From: CAZQFV01 sp964592645
Lineage (GTDB): Bacteria > Chloroflexota > Chloroflexia > DTKN01
Assembly (NCBI GenBank): GCA_964592645.1
Contig: CAZQFV010000022.1
Location: 6,309-70,308, forward strand
Direction: 5' to 3'
Length of the DNA: 64,000 nt
Of this stretch, positions 26,172-35,048 are shown piece by piece; position 1 is the first letter of the stretch, and each line of letters starts with the position of its first letter. Made by a program: the position numbers and the translations under genes. Below the pieces are notes generated by a model. It did no database searches and was not told where the DNA came from. It saw only the letters and a program-made list of their open reading frames with translations.

Positions 26172-26200
26172 TTGACTAAAAGCCGAATCCCGGTTACAAT
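26172..26200 (+). promoter_or_regulatory. Promoter of the PrsW-like operon
   Basis: Plus strand -35 TTGACT (26172-26177), 17-bp spacer, -10 TACAAT (26195-26200). It is divergent from the EF-G promoters. The leader to the start codon is about 180 bases and contains an 8-bp GC hairpin (CCCCGGCG/CGCCGGGG, about 26351-26370) and a first GGAGG near 26312; I see no known riboswitch in it. Confidence 0.7.
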
Positions 26201-26389
26201 AGCGTCATCGGGCTACCAGGCACGATCCCCTTTCCATTCGACCTGCAACTTTTCGCCCTGGCAAGTTCGTATACGCAATCAGCAACGCTGCTTCCCCAGG
26301 CGGCGAAACCAAGGAGGTGGTTGCTTCGCTCATCCCTTTTCGTCTGCTACCCCGGCGCGAGCGCCGGGGGCGTCCAAGAAGGAGGACCC

Positions 26390-27334
26390 ATGGAGCAACG
26401 CACCGTCTGTTGTGTCTGTGAAAAGCCCATCGCCGGGGAGGTCTTTCACATCGGCAACCGCCCCTACGATGCCGACTGTTACCGCAAGGTGACGCGCAAT
26501 CGGCGCAGCGTCTGGTGGGCCAGCCTGGTCGGAGTCCTTGTCCTGATCGTCTTCGTGGCCCTCGTGGCCTTCATCGCCGGCCAGACCCATCCCACCCTGG
26601 AAGGTGGTGCCCTGCTGCTCGTCGGCGTCGCCCTGGCCCTGGTTCCCGCCCTCGTCTGGCTCGTCTTCTTCTACCTCCAGGATGTCCGTGAGCCGGAGCC
26701 CAAGGGCCTGGTCTTGGGCGTCTTTGTCCTGGGCGCCCTGGTCGGGCAGGCCGTGGGCATCCCCCTGGTCGAGCAGGTCTACCGCACCCAGGATTGGTTC
26801 GGCGCTTCGCCCCTCTACCATATCCTGGGGGCGATCCTGGTCACCGGTTTCATCGAGACCTTTTTGGTCTATGCCACCGTCCGCTACACCGTGTACAACG
26901 CTGCCGAGTTCGATGAGCGCGTCGACGGCATCGTCTACGCCACCGCCGCGGCCCTGGGCTACGCCACCGTAGTCAACATCAACTATGTGGTGCAGAGCGG
27001 CGGCGTGGACCTGGTGTCGGGCATCCTGCGCATCGCCGAGACGGCCCTGGCCATGGCGGCCTTCGGGGGGCTGCTGGGCTTTTTCCTGGGCCGCTGCAAG
27101 TTCGAGGATGAGCCGCTCTGGTGGATGCCGGCCGGCCTGGTACTGGTCGCCGTCCTCGACGGCCTCTTTATCTACTTCCGCGGAGAGATCACCACCACCG
27201 GCCTCGCCGCCGGAGGCTACAACCCCTGGCCCGGCCTCATCCTGGGCGCCGGACTCTCCCTGGTCACCTTTGGCGTGCTCTTTTACCTCATCCAGCGGCT
27301 GGGGCGCCAACTGCCCCAGGCCCGTGAGCCCTAG
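26390..27334 (+). CDS. Zinc-ribbon protein fused to a degenerate PrsW-type membrane protease
   Basis: The 314 residues start with a Cys/His ribbon (CCVCEKP, then H, then DADC) in the first 32, then about eight membrane helices. The core resembles PrsW-family intramembrane proteases in the segment VYNAAEFDERVDGIVYATAA and GYATVVNINYV. However, the family motif EExxK reads ETFLV (in GFIETFLVYATVR) and the usual ENxxY reads VNINY, so catalytic residues appear replaced and the protein may be a non-proteolytic receptor or scaffold. The ATG has GGAGG five bases upstream; an upstream in-frame TTG (26321) was rejected. First of three co-directional genes. Confidence 0.75.
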   Translation: MEQRTVCCVCEKPIAGEVFHIGNRPYDADCYRKVTRNRRSVWWASLVGVLVLIVFVALVAFIAGQTHPTLEGGALLLVGVALALVPALVWLVFFYLQDVREPEPKGLVLGVFVLGALVGQAVGIPLVEQVYRTQDWFGASPLYHILGAILVTGFIETFLVYATVRYTVYNAAEFDERVDGIVYATAAALGYATVVNINYVVQSGGVDLVSGILRIAETALAMAAFGGLLGFFLGRCKFEDEPLWWMPAGLVLVAVLDGLFIYFRGEITTTGLAAGGYNPWPGLILGAGLSLVTFGVLFYLIQRLGRQLPQAREP

Positions 27335-27348
27335 CAAAGGAGGCCCCC

Positions 27349-27939
27349 ATGGTTGAAGACATCCGCGCACGGGCCCAGCGGCGCGACCGCTGGGTGAGCT
27401 GGATCGTAGTGGCCATCTTTGTGATCGCCCTGGTCCTGGGCTGGGTCGTCAAGACCCTCGCCGAGTCCCGCACCGTCGCCTACGACGACGGCGCTATCCG
27501 CATCCACTACCCTGCCGGCTGGTTCAAGGCCCAGGCCACGGCCCCTGCCCTCCTCCAGGTGGAGGACAAGTGGGCCCGGCCGTTCCGCACCACCCTGACG
27601 CTGGAGAGGCGGCCCCTGCCCCCCGATGTCGGCAAGCCGCTGGCCCTGCTGCAGCAGACCCTGACCCTCGAACGGGCCCGCAACCTGACCGCCTACCGCG
27701 TCCTGGAAACGGAGGAATCGGTCGTCATCGGCCGCTATGCCGCCATGCACGTCACCTTCGCCTACGTGGAGTCCAACCCGGACCCGTTTATGGAAACGAT
27801 GCCGGTGGTCATACACGGCGAGGACTATATCGTCCCGGACGGCGACCAGGCCTATGTCTTTACCCTGACCGCTGCCGAGGACAACTATGCCCAGGCGCAG
27901 CGCTTCCTGCAAAACTTCGTCCGCTCTTTCGAGAAGTAG
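27349..27939 (+). CDS. Membrane-anchored PsbP/DUF1795-like protein
   Basis: A 196-residue protein with one N-terminal membrane helix (about 17-35) and an external domain. Its opening VAYDDGAIRIHYPAGWFKAQ is typical of PsbP-like folds, which start with a short strand and 'YPxGW'. Function is unknown; such domains often bind ligands or associate with envelope complexes. It begins 14 bases after the PrsW-like gene with AGGAGG upstream, and precedes the secreted protease gene by 43 bases, so the three are probably one operon. Confidence 0.75.
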   Translation: MVEDIRARAQRRDRWVSWIVVAIFVIALVLGWVVKTLAESRTVAYDDGAIRIHYPAGWFKAQATAPALLQVEDKWARPFRTTLTLERRPLPPDVGKPLALLQQTLTLERARNLTAYRVLETEESVVIGRYAAMHVTFAYVESNPDPFMETMPVVIHGEDYIVPDGDQAYVFTLTAAEDNYAQAQRFLQNFVRSFEK

Positions 27940-27982
27940 GCGGAACGGACACGGCCGGCGACTCTGCCGGCAGGAGGACATG

Positions 27983-30214
27983 ATGAACATAAGGCGCTAC
28001 CTTTTTCCTATCGGCCTGCTCCTGGTGTTGCTGATCCCCCTGGCCCTGGCCCCGCTCGATGCCCTGGCCCTCAGCCGCACCGTGAACCAGAAGGTGATAA
28101 AGTCGGTGGTGCAGATCTTTGCCGCGAAGCAGGACCGCAAGGGCAACCTGACCCCGCTGTGGAGCGGCTCCGGGACGATCGTCTCCCCCGACGGCCTCAT
28201 CCTGACCAACTGCCATGTGGCCAAGCCCGAGGCCATGTGGGGCAGCGACTATCGCTACGACATCCTGATCGTCGCCATCACCACCAAGTCGGACGATCCC
28301 CCGGTGCCCACCTTTACTGCCGAGGTGGTCCAGTACGACCCCGCGCTGGACCTGGCAGTCATCCGCCTCAACGGCTACTTTAACGGCAACAAGTTCGACG
28401 CCGGCAAACTGAACCTGCCGGCCCTGACCCTGGGCGACTCGGACGAGATCGAGATCGGCGACGACATCAGCATCTTTGGCTATCCCGGCATCGGCGGCGA
28501 GACCATCACCCTGACCAGCGGCAAGGTCAGCGGCTTCTCCAGGGAGGCCGGCATCACCGGTCGCGCCTGGATCAAGACCGATGCCACCATCGCCGGCGGC
28601 AACAGCGGCGGCACGGCCGTCGACGAGAACGGCACGCTGGTGGGCATCCCCACCCAGGGCGGTTCAGGAGGCGCGGGCGAGATCGTCGACTGCCGGCCGG
28701 TCACCGACACCAACGGCGACGGCGTGCTCGACGAGAAGGATACCTGCGTGCCCATCGGCGGCTTTATCAACGCCCTCCGACCGGTCAACCTGGCCAAGCC
28801 GCTGATCCAGGCCGCCAGCCGCGGCATCAACACCCCGCCGCCGCAGGAGCCGGACAAGCCAACGACCCCCACCGGCGAGGCTGCTATCTCCCGCCCCCTC
28901 TTCGCCCCGGCGGTCAACGAGTATGACCAGCCGACCACCGTGGTCTACTCTTTTCCCTCCGGGACCTCCGAGATGTACCTGTTCTTCGACTATGCCAACT
29001 TCCAGGACGGCCTCTCCTGGCAGCCGGTGCTGAGCCTGGACGGGGAGGTTATCCCCGATATCTGGCCGGTCTCCAACTGGAGCGGTGGGCTCCAGGGGAG
29101 CTGGTGGATCAGCATCTACAACGAGCCGCTGCCCGACGGCGACTACGAGTTCGCGCTCTACTACGATGGGCAGCAGCTGGCGACGGCCGCCGTCACCGTC
29201 GGCGGCAAGGCCGCCAAGGTCGCCTCCTTCAGCAACATCGCCTTCAGCGGCGATGGGCAGGAAGGGTTCCTGCTGCCGACCGGCGTCAAGAAGATCGAGG
29301 CGACCTTCGACTATGCCAACTTTACCAAGTCCAACAAGTGGACCTACAGTTGGTATCAGAACGGGAAGAAGGTCAACAGCGGCAGCGGCACGGCCCTGAC
29401 CGCCGCTTCCGGGCAGGCCACGGCTTCCCTTTCGGCGGCCAAGGGCTTTGACGCGGGCAACTACCGCCTGGAGCTGTACATCGACAACAAGCTGGCCGCT
29501 ACCTCCGACTTTGTCGTCGGCGGCGGAAAGACCGATGGCGGCAGCAGTAGCCTCTTCGGCCCCATCACTTTTGCCGAGGATGTCGATAGCAAGGACCGCC
29601 CGGTGCGTCCGGGCACCCGGTTCGCCAGCGGACAGGAGGCCATCTACGCCTTTTTCGACTACCAGGGCATGCAGGACGGCTGGGAGTGGACCCGCCGCTG
29701 GTACATCGACGACGAGCTGGTCCTGGATACTGCGGGCTCCTGGGAGGGCGGCAAGGAGGGCAACTGGTGGGTGAGCGTCTACAACGACGGCGGCCTGCCG
29801 GACGGCAAGTACACCCTCGAGCTGCTCGTCAAGGGGCAGACCGTGCGCAGCGGCGACTGCTTCATCGGCCAGGGCGGCGGGCCGATTACGCCGCCCGTTG
29901 AGCAGGGCGATGTCGAGATCTATGGCCGGATCGTCGACGCCAACACTAACAAGGGCATCCAGGGGGCCGTCTTCATCGTCCTCGTCCCCGGGGTGACGAC
30001 CAGCTCCTTCCAGTGGACAGATGAGGAGGTCTTTGCCCTGGGCGAGGCCGACCGCAACGGCAACTACACCCTCTCGGCCCCGCTGGTCCGCGGCCAGTCC
30101 TACAGCATGATCGTCGGCGCCAAGGGCTACAACATGATCGCCGAGGACGATGTCGGCATCCCTGAGGATATCGAGTCGCCGTTCGAGCTGAACCTGGCCC
30201 TGCAGAAGCAGTAG
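27983..30214 (+). CDS. Secreted trypsin-like serine protease with three Ig-like repeats
   Basis: About 743 residues. A signal peptide (1-28) is followed by an HtrA/trypsin-type S1 domain (about 30-285): catalytic His in LTNCHVAK, Asp in PALDLAVIRL, Ser in IAGGNSGGTAV. There is no PDZ domain. Three tandem ~105-residue beta-rich modules follow, each with a phrase like FFDYANFQDG...W or ATFDYANFTKSNKW and an ending DG-Y-ELxxx. The C-terminus is a carboxypeptidase-regulatory-like fold (VEIYGRIVDANTNKGIQGAV). The second of two adjacent ATGs (27983) is better spaced from AGGAGG (27972-27977). The strong hairpin after it ends the operon. Confidence 0.88.
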   Translation: MNIRRYLFPIGLLLVLLIPLALAPLDALALSRTVNQKVIKSVVQIFAAKQDRKGNLTPLWSGSGTIVSPDGLILTNCHVAKPEAMWGSDYRYDILIVAITTKSDDPPVPTFTAEVVQYDPALDLAVIRLNGYFNGNKFDAGKLNLPALTLGDSDEIEIGDDISIFGYPGIGGETITLTSGKVSGFSREAGITGRAWIKTDATIAGGNSGGTAVDENGTLVGIPTQGGSGGAGEIVDCRPVTDTNGDGVLDEKDTCVPIGGFINALRPVNLAKPLIQAASRGINTPPPQEPDKPTTPTGEAAISRPLFAPAVNEYDQPTTVVYSFPSGTSEMYLFFDYANFQDGLSWQPVLSLDGEVIPDIWPVSNWSGGLQGSWWISIYNEPLPDGDYEFALYYDGQQLATAAVTVGGKAAKVASFSNIAFSGDGQEGFLLPTGVKKIEATFDYANFTKSNKWTYSWYQNGKKVNSGSGTALTAASGQATASLSAAKGFDAGNYRLELYIDNKLAATSDFVVGGGKTDGGSSSLFGPITFAEDVDSKDRPVRPGTRFASGQEAIYAFFDYQGMQDGWEWTRRWYIDDELVLDTAGSWEGGKEGNWWVSVYNDGGLPDGKYTLELLVKGQTVRSGDCFIGQGGGPITPPVEQGDVEIYGRIVDANTNKGIQGAVFIVLVPGVTTSSFQWTDEEVFALGEADRNGNYTLSAPLVRGQSYSMIVGAKGYNMIAEDDVGIPEDIESPFELNLALQKQ

Positions 30215-30231
30215 GTGGGTAATCTCCGGGA

Positions 30232-30258
30232 TGCCCGGCCAAGGGCCGGGCACCCCGT
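30232..30258 (+). terminator. Rho-independent terminator after the protease gene
   Basis: A 9-bp GC stem (30232-30240 with 30244-30252, 3-base loop) followed after CCCCG by TTTTA. It lies between the convergent protease and amylase genes. Confidence 0.75.
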
Positions 30259-30259
30259 T

Positions 30260-31678
30260 TTATTGCGCTGCCAGGATCGTCCCCGTCCGCGCGGGCAGGG
30301 AGAGGGCCTCCAACCGTCCGCTGCGCACCAGGTGGTGTCCACCCCGCAGGAGGTCGCCGAATATCGTGCCGGGAGCTACCTCCATGCCGCTCAACGGGAC
30401 GTCGAAGGTGGCCGGGACATCGCCGGCGTTCAGCGCCAGGACCGCCGCGCCGGCCCCTTCGCCGCGCCCATGGGCATAGAGGTTCAGGCGCGGATGGGCA
30501 AAGAGCAGGTGCACAGCTCCCCGGCGCAGGGCGGGGAGCTGCCGGCGGAGGGCGACCAGCCGCTGCACCCAGGCGCGCAGTTCGAGGTTCCAGTGCCGCT
30601 TGTCCCAGGGGAAGCAGCCCCGGCACGCGGGGTCCGCGCCGCCGGTCATGCCCACCTCGTCCCCATAGTAGATGCAGGGTGCCCCCGGCCAGGTTAGCAA
30701 AAAGAGCCACAGCAGCCGGACCGTGCGTATGTCGCCCCCGGCCACGGTCAGCAGCCGGGCCGTGTCGTGGCTGCCCAGGACGGTGAGCTGCGCCTGCAGG
30801 ACCGCCGGCGGGTAGCGTTCCAGGAGCGTCTGCAGGCGGTGGAGCATGGCCAGGGAGCGGTACTTGCCCTCCACCAACCACTCCAGCAGCCAGGTGCGCA
30901 GCTCATAGTGGGTGATGCCGTCGAACTGGTCTCCCTGGAGCCAGCGCTGCCCGTCGTGCCAGATCTCGCCGACGAGGTAGGCGTCGGGGTTGGTCTCCTT
31001 GACCACGGCGCGGAAGGCACGCCAGAAGCTATCGTCGTCGATCTCGTTGGGCACGTCCAGCCGCCAGCCGTCGGCGCCCTGCTCCAGCCAGTAGCGGGCC
31101 ACGGAAAAGATATAGTGGCGCACGGCCGGGTGGGCCGTGTTGAGCTTGGGCAGCGAACGCAGGTTCCACCAGCCCAGGTAGTTGGGCGGCAGGTGCTCCT
31201 CGTAGGCGTTGAGCGGGAAGCCGTTTACATGGAACCAGTCGCGGTACGGGGAGGCCGGCCCGTTCTGCAGCAGGTCTTGGAAGGCAAAGAACCCCCGCCC
31301 GCAGTGGTTAAAGACGCCGTCCAGAACGAGGCGTATGCCGCTTTCATGCGCCCGCCGCACCAGGCGCCGCCAGGTCTCCAGGTCCCCCAGCCGCGGGTCC
31401 ACCTGGAAGTAGTCGTGGGTGTCATAGTGGTGGGTCGAAGGGGAAGCAAAGATCGGATTCAGGTAGATGGCGTTGACCCCCAGGTCCAGCAGGTAGGGCA
31501 GCTTCTCGATGATCCCGTCCAGGTCGCCGCCGAAGAAAGAGTCCGGCGTGGGCGGCTGCCCCCAGCGGCGCACGTCCGGGGGGTCGTTGGCCGGGTTGCC
31601 GTTGCAGAAGCGATCGGGGAAAATCTGATAGAATGTGGCGTCGGCGATCCAGGAAGGCGGCAGCGCAGGGACAGGCAT
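30260..31678 (-). CDS. GH13 alpha-amylase family enzyme (neopullulanase/cyclomaltodextrinase type)
   Basis: Cytoplasmic alpha-glucan hydrolase. The 472 residues begin directly with the barrel (ATFYQIFPDRF near 13-23) and lack the N-terminal CBM34 domain of classical neopullulanases. The four GH13 regions are visible: DGVFNHCG, DGWRLDVPNE (nucleophile Asp), AYLVGEIWH (acid Glu) and LGSHDTAR (third Asp). There is no signal peptide. It is the last gene of a minus-strand run, 155 bases after the hybrid kinase gene; that gap holds only a possible remnant of a C-terminal coding tail. Confidence 0.93.
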   Translation of the reverse strand: MPVPALPPSWIADATFYQIFPDRFCNGNPANDPPDVRRWGQPPTPDSFFGGDLDGIIEKLPYLLDLGVNAIYLNPIFASPSTHHYDTHDYFQVDPRLGDLETWRRLVRRAHESGIRLVLDGVFNHCGRGFFAFQDLLQNGPASPYRDWFHVNGFPLNAYEEHLPPNYLGWWNLRSLPKLNTAHPAVRHYIFSVARYWLEQGADGWRLDVPNEIDDDSFWRAFRAVVKETNPDAYLVGEIWHDGQRWLQGDQFDGITHYELRTWLLEWLVEGKYRSLAMLHRLQTLLERYPPAVLQAQLTVLGSHDTARLLTVAGGDIRTVRLLWLFLLTWPGAPCIYYGDEVGMTGGADPACRGCFPWDKRHWNLELRAWVQRLVALRRQLPALRRGAVHLLFAHPRLNLYAHGRGEGAGAAVLALNAGDVPATFDVPLSGMEVAPGTIFGDLLRGGHHLVRSGRLEALSLPARTGTILAAQ

Positions 31679-31833
31679 ACGTCAGGACTCCGGCGATCTA
31701 TTCATGGGCCTCCAGGATGAGGCGTTCGACTTCCCGGCCGGCATCGGACAGCGCGGCCGCCGCCCTGCCAAACGGCGGGACACCGGCCCCTCCGCGAGTC
31801 GGCGAAGCGGTGAATCAGCGGCCAAGGGTGGCG

Positions 31834-34800
31834 CTAATCGCCCTTGGCTTCCTCCGGCACCGCCCTGTCCAGCGCCTGCCGCACGCGGCCTGCCAGCACC
31901 GCTCCCGAGAAAGGCTTCTGCAGCAGGTCGATACCTTCCTGGAGGATGCCGTGGCGCGATAGCACATCGGTAGCATAGCCCGACACGTACAGCACGCGGA
32001 GCTCCGGGTGCGCGTCCTGGAGCAGGCCGGTCAGCACCTTGCCGTCCATCTGCGGCATCACCACGTCGGTCAGCAGCAGATGCACCGGGCCGCGGTGCCC
32101 GCGCACCACGTGGATGGCCTCGTTGCCATTTTGGGCTTCCAACACCGTGTAGCCGGCGCTGCGCAGGACCCGCACCATCAGGGCCCGTACGGCCGGCTCA
32201 TCTTCCACGACCAGGACCGTCTCATGGCCCCGCGGCGGCGGCTGGGCGGCCTCGTGCCGCGCCGGAGGGTAGGCCGGGCCCGTGAAGCGCGGCAAATAGA
32301 TCTGCACCGTCGTCCCCAGCCCCGCCTGGCTCTGGATCACGACGTGTCCCTGGTGCTGTTTGACGATGCCGTAGACCGACGCCAGGCCCAGCCCGGTGCC
32401 GTGGCCGGCCTCCTTGGTGGTGAAGAACGGCTCAAAGAGATGGGACTGGACTTCGTCGGACATGCCCACGCCGCTGTCCCGGACCTCCAGCCGGATGAAC
32501 GGCCCCGGAGCCAGGCCGGCCTGGGCGCGGGTCGCCGCCTCGTCCAGCGTCACATTCGCCGTGGTGATCGCCACCACACCCCCGTCGGGCATGGCGTCCC
32601 GGGCGTTCACCAGCAGGTTCACCAGGGCCTGGGTGATCTGCCCCGGGTCCACCCGCACCAGGCCCAGGTCCGGCGCCAGGTGGACCTCCAGCTCGACATC
32701 CTCGCCGATCAGCCGGCGCACCATCTTTTCCATGTCCAGGATCAGGTCGTTGAGGTTGGCCGGCCTGATCTCGATGATCTGGCGGCGGGAAAAGGCCAGC
32801 AACTGGCTGGTCAGGGCGGTGGCCCGCTCCGCCGCTTTGAGCACCTGCTCGACATCGGCGCGCACGGGATCCTCCGGCCGCAGGGCGTCGTGCGCCAGGC
32901 CGGCATACCCGCGGATGGCCGTCAGAAAGTTGTTGAAATCGTGGGCCACCCCCCCGGCCAGCCGGCCGACCGTCTCCATCTTCTGCGCCTGGCGAAACTG
33001 CTCTTCCAGGCGCTTGTTCTCGGTGATATCCAACAGCACTCCCTGGTAGTGGGTCACTCGGCCTTCGGGGTCGCGGACGATCACCACCCGGTCCTCTACC
33101 CAGCGCACCTGGCCGCTTTTGATGATCGCCCGGTACTCGCGCCGGAACGCATCTTTCCCCTGCTCGGCGTGCGCCTCCATCTCCCCCAATACGCGCGTTA
33201 GGTCGTCGGGGTGCACCAACGAGGTGAAGGGGACCTGTCCCGAGAGCAGCTCGGCCGCCGTATACCCCGATTGGTCCACGTTGTCCGAGACAAAATCAAA
33301 GGGCCAGCCCTCCTCGGCCCGCAGGCGGTAGAGGATCATCGGGCTGTGCTCGACGACCATCTTGGTCTGCCAGAGCATGGCCTCGGCCTGTTTGCGCTCG
33401 CTGATGTCGCGGATCACGGTGATCACCCGGACGACCTGCCCGTCCTCGTACACCGGGATCTTGCGCGTCTCGGTGAAGAACTCGCGCCCGTGGGCCCGGG
33501 TGCTCTCTTCCGTCACCAGGACCTGGCCCGTCTGGAAGACCTGCTCGTACTCCCCGCGGACCCGTTCGGTCAGGAAAGGGAAGAGCTCAAAGACCGTCAG
33601 GCCGATCGTCTTGGACCCCAGTTGGAGCTCCTCGCACCAGCGCTGCAGTGCCTTGTTGCACAGGACCAATCGCAGGTCCCGGTCGACGACATGGATGGGA
33701 TCGCCCATCGAGTCGATGGTGGTGCGGTACTGGCGCTCGGAGGCCTGCAGCGCCTCCTGGGCCTGCCGGCGGGCCGTCACGTCGCGCGAGACGCCCATCA
33801 CCGCCCGGACCTGGCCGGTGTCGTCGCGCAGCGGGATCAGCGAGGTATCCTGCCAGATCTCGCGCGTGCCCACCACCGTTTTGGCCGTGATGTCCAGCGG
33901 TTGGCCGGTTTGGAGGACCCGCTCCAGGTTGCCCTGTTGCCGCTCAAAGGTACCGGGGGCAAAGAGGTCGGCGACGCGCCGGCCGACCAGCTCCTGGGGC
34001 TGGCTGCCGAACAGGCGGGCCGCGGCGGCGTTGAGGTACTCCAGCCGTCCCTGGCGGTCGATAATGTAGATAAAGTCCTGCGACGACTCGGTCAGCAAGC
34101 GGTAGCGCTCCTCGCTCTCCTTGAGGGCTTCCTCGGCCTTCTTGCGCGCGTCGATGTCGCGCACGGCGCCGTAGACGCGGACCACGCGGCCCTGGGCTTC
34201 ATCCCACTCCGGGTGCGTAAAGATATGCAGCCAGTGTGCCCGGCCATCCTTGGTGATGATGCGCGCCTCGCCGTCGTCGGGCTGGCCCTGCAGTACGACA
34301 CCCATCCGCTCCCGGACCAGGGGCAGGTCTTCGGGGTGGATGATCGACATCCAGTTGCCGGCCGGCCAGAGCTCCTCCGGCCGGTAACCGGTGATGCGGG
34401 TAAAGGCCTCGGTGATCCACTCCAGGACCAGGGTGCCGTCCGGGGACACGGCAAAGGTGTAGGCAAAGTCCGAGGTCAACTCCGAGACCACCCGGAAGCG
34501 CTCCTGGGACTCGCCAAGCGCCCGCTCTGTCGCTCGCTGCGCGGTCACGTCGCGCATGATGCTGCCGATTCGGTACCCGCGCCCGGTCCGGACGGTGAAG
34601 GTATGGGCCTGCAGGATGCGGCGCTCCCCATCGGGCCGCAGGAACACCTCGTCGCCCACCTGGTTCAGCCAGGTGGCTTGTCCCGTGGCCAGCGCCTCCC
34701 GGATGGTGGTCTCCAGATACCGGCGCACTTCGTCCGTCCGGCGCTCCGCAGGCAGGGCCCGGGCCTGTACCTCCCAGATGGGCATGCCCAATACCTGCGG

Positions 34801-35001
34801 CGGCCCCCATCCGGTGATCCGCTCCGCGGCCGGGTTCCAGACGACGACGATTCCCTTCTCGTCCGTCAGGACGATCCCGTCCGGCGTGTTCAAGATAAAG
34901 TTGCTCATCGACTCCGGGAGGTCCTGCTTTGGAACCTTGCCCTGCGGGGAGTGCGGTCCCGCTTCGCCCTTGCGCCGGCCTTTCCTGGGGGGTCCTGCCA
35001 T
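31834..35001 (-). CDS. Soluble hybrid histidine kinase with five PAS domains and a C-terminal receiver
   Basis: About 1055 residues, no membrane helix, so a cytoplasmic sensor. Five PAS/PAC units start near 32 (TPDGIVLTDEKG), 165, 300 (SSQDFIYIIDRQGRLEYLN), 425 and 550. The HisKA domain follows with phospho-acceptor His in GGVAHDFNNFLTAIRGYAG, then the HATPase (LVNLLVNARDAMPDGG, DSGVGM, GTGLGLASVYG) and a receiver (TVLVVEDEPAVR; Asp in LLLTDVVMPQMDG; Lys in LQKPFSG). Output partner unknown; no cognate regulator gene adjoins. The ATG at 35001 follows GGGGAGGCAAC, 47 bases after the ttcA stop; the frame extends upstream inside ttcA and was not used. Confidence 0.94.
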   Translation of the reverse strand: MAGPPRKGRRKGEAGPHSPQGKVPKQDLPESMSNFILNTPDGIVLTDEKGIVVVWNPAAERITGWGPPQVLGMPIWEVQARALPAERRTDEVRRYLETTIREALATGQATWLNQVGDEVFLRPDGERRILQAHTFTVRTGRGYRIGSIMRDVTAQRATERALGESQERFRVVSELTSDFAYTFAVSPDGTLVLEWITEAFTRITGYRPEELWPAGNWMSIIHPEDLPLVRERMGVVLQGQPDDGEARIITKDGRAHWLHIFTHPEWDEAQGRVVRVYGAVRDIDARKKAEEALKESEERYRLLTESSQDFIYIIDRQGRLEYLNAAAARLFGSQPQELVGRRVADLFAPGTFERQQGNLERVLQTGQPLDITAKTVVGTREIWQDTSLIPLRDDTGQVRAVMGVSRDVTARRQAQEALQASERQYRTTIDSMGDPIHVVDRDLRLVLCNKALQRWCEELQLGSKTIGLTVFELFPFLTERVRGEYEQVFQTGQVLVTEESTRAHGREFFTETRKIPVYEDGQVVRVITVIRDISERKQAEAMLWQTKMVVEHSPMILYRLRAEEGWPFDFVSDNVDQSGYTAAELLSGQVPFTSLVHPDDLTRVLGEMEAHAEQGKDAFRREYRAIIKSGQVRWVEDRVVIVRDPEGRVTHYQGVLLDITENKRLEEQFRQAQKMETVGRLAGGVAHDFNNFLTAIRGYAGLAHDALRPEDPVRADVEQVLKAAERATALTSQLLAFSRRQIIEIRPANLNDLILDMEKMVRRLIGEDVELEVHLAPDLGLVRVDPGQITQALVNLLVNARDAMPDGGVVAITTANVTLDEAATRAQAGLAPGPFIRLEVRDSGVGMSDEVQSHLFEPFFTTKEAGHGTGLGLASVYGIVKQHQGHVVIQSQAGLGTTVQIYLPRFTGPAYPPARHEAAQPPPRGHETVLVVEDEPAVRALMVRVLRSAGYTVLEAQNGNEAIHVVRGHRGPVHLLLTDVVMPQMDGKVLTGLLQDAHPELRVLYVSGYATDVLSRHGILQEGIDLLQKPFSGAVLAGRVRQALDRAVPEEAKGD

Positions 35002-35048
35002 GTTGCCTCCCCGGCACTGTGCCGTATCTGGCCGCAAAAGGCCCAACT

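Noticed and set aside
26201..26389. Long leader of the PrsW-like gene as a riboswitch
   Set aside because: Hairpins are present but none matches a riboswitch consensus I know; a simple long leader explains it.
31698..31812. Minus-strand tail reading FGRAAAALSDAGREVERLI between the hybrid kinase and amylase genes
   Set aside because: It could be the end of a lost gene, but an in-frame stop lies just upstream, there is no start or ribosome site, and it is too short to assign.
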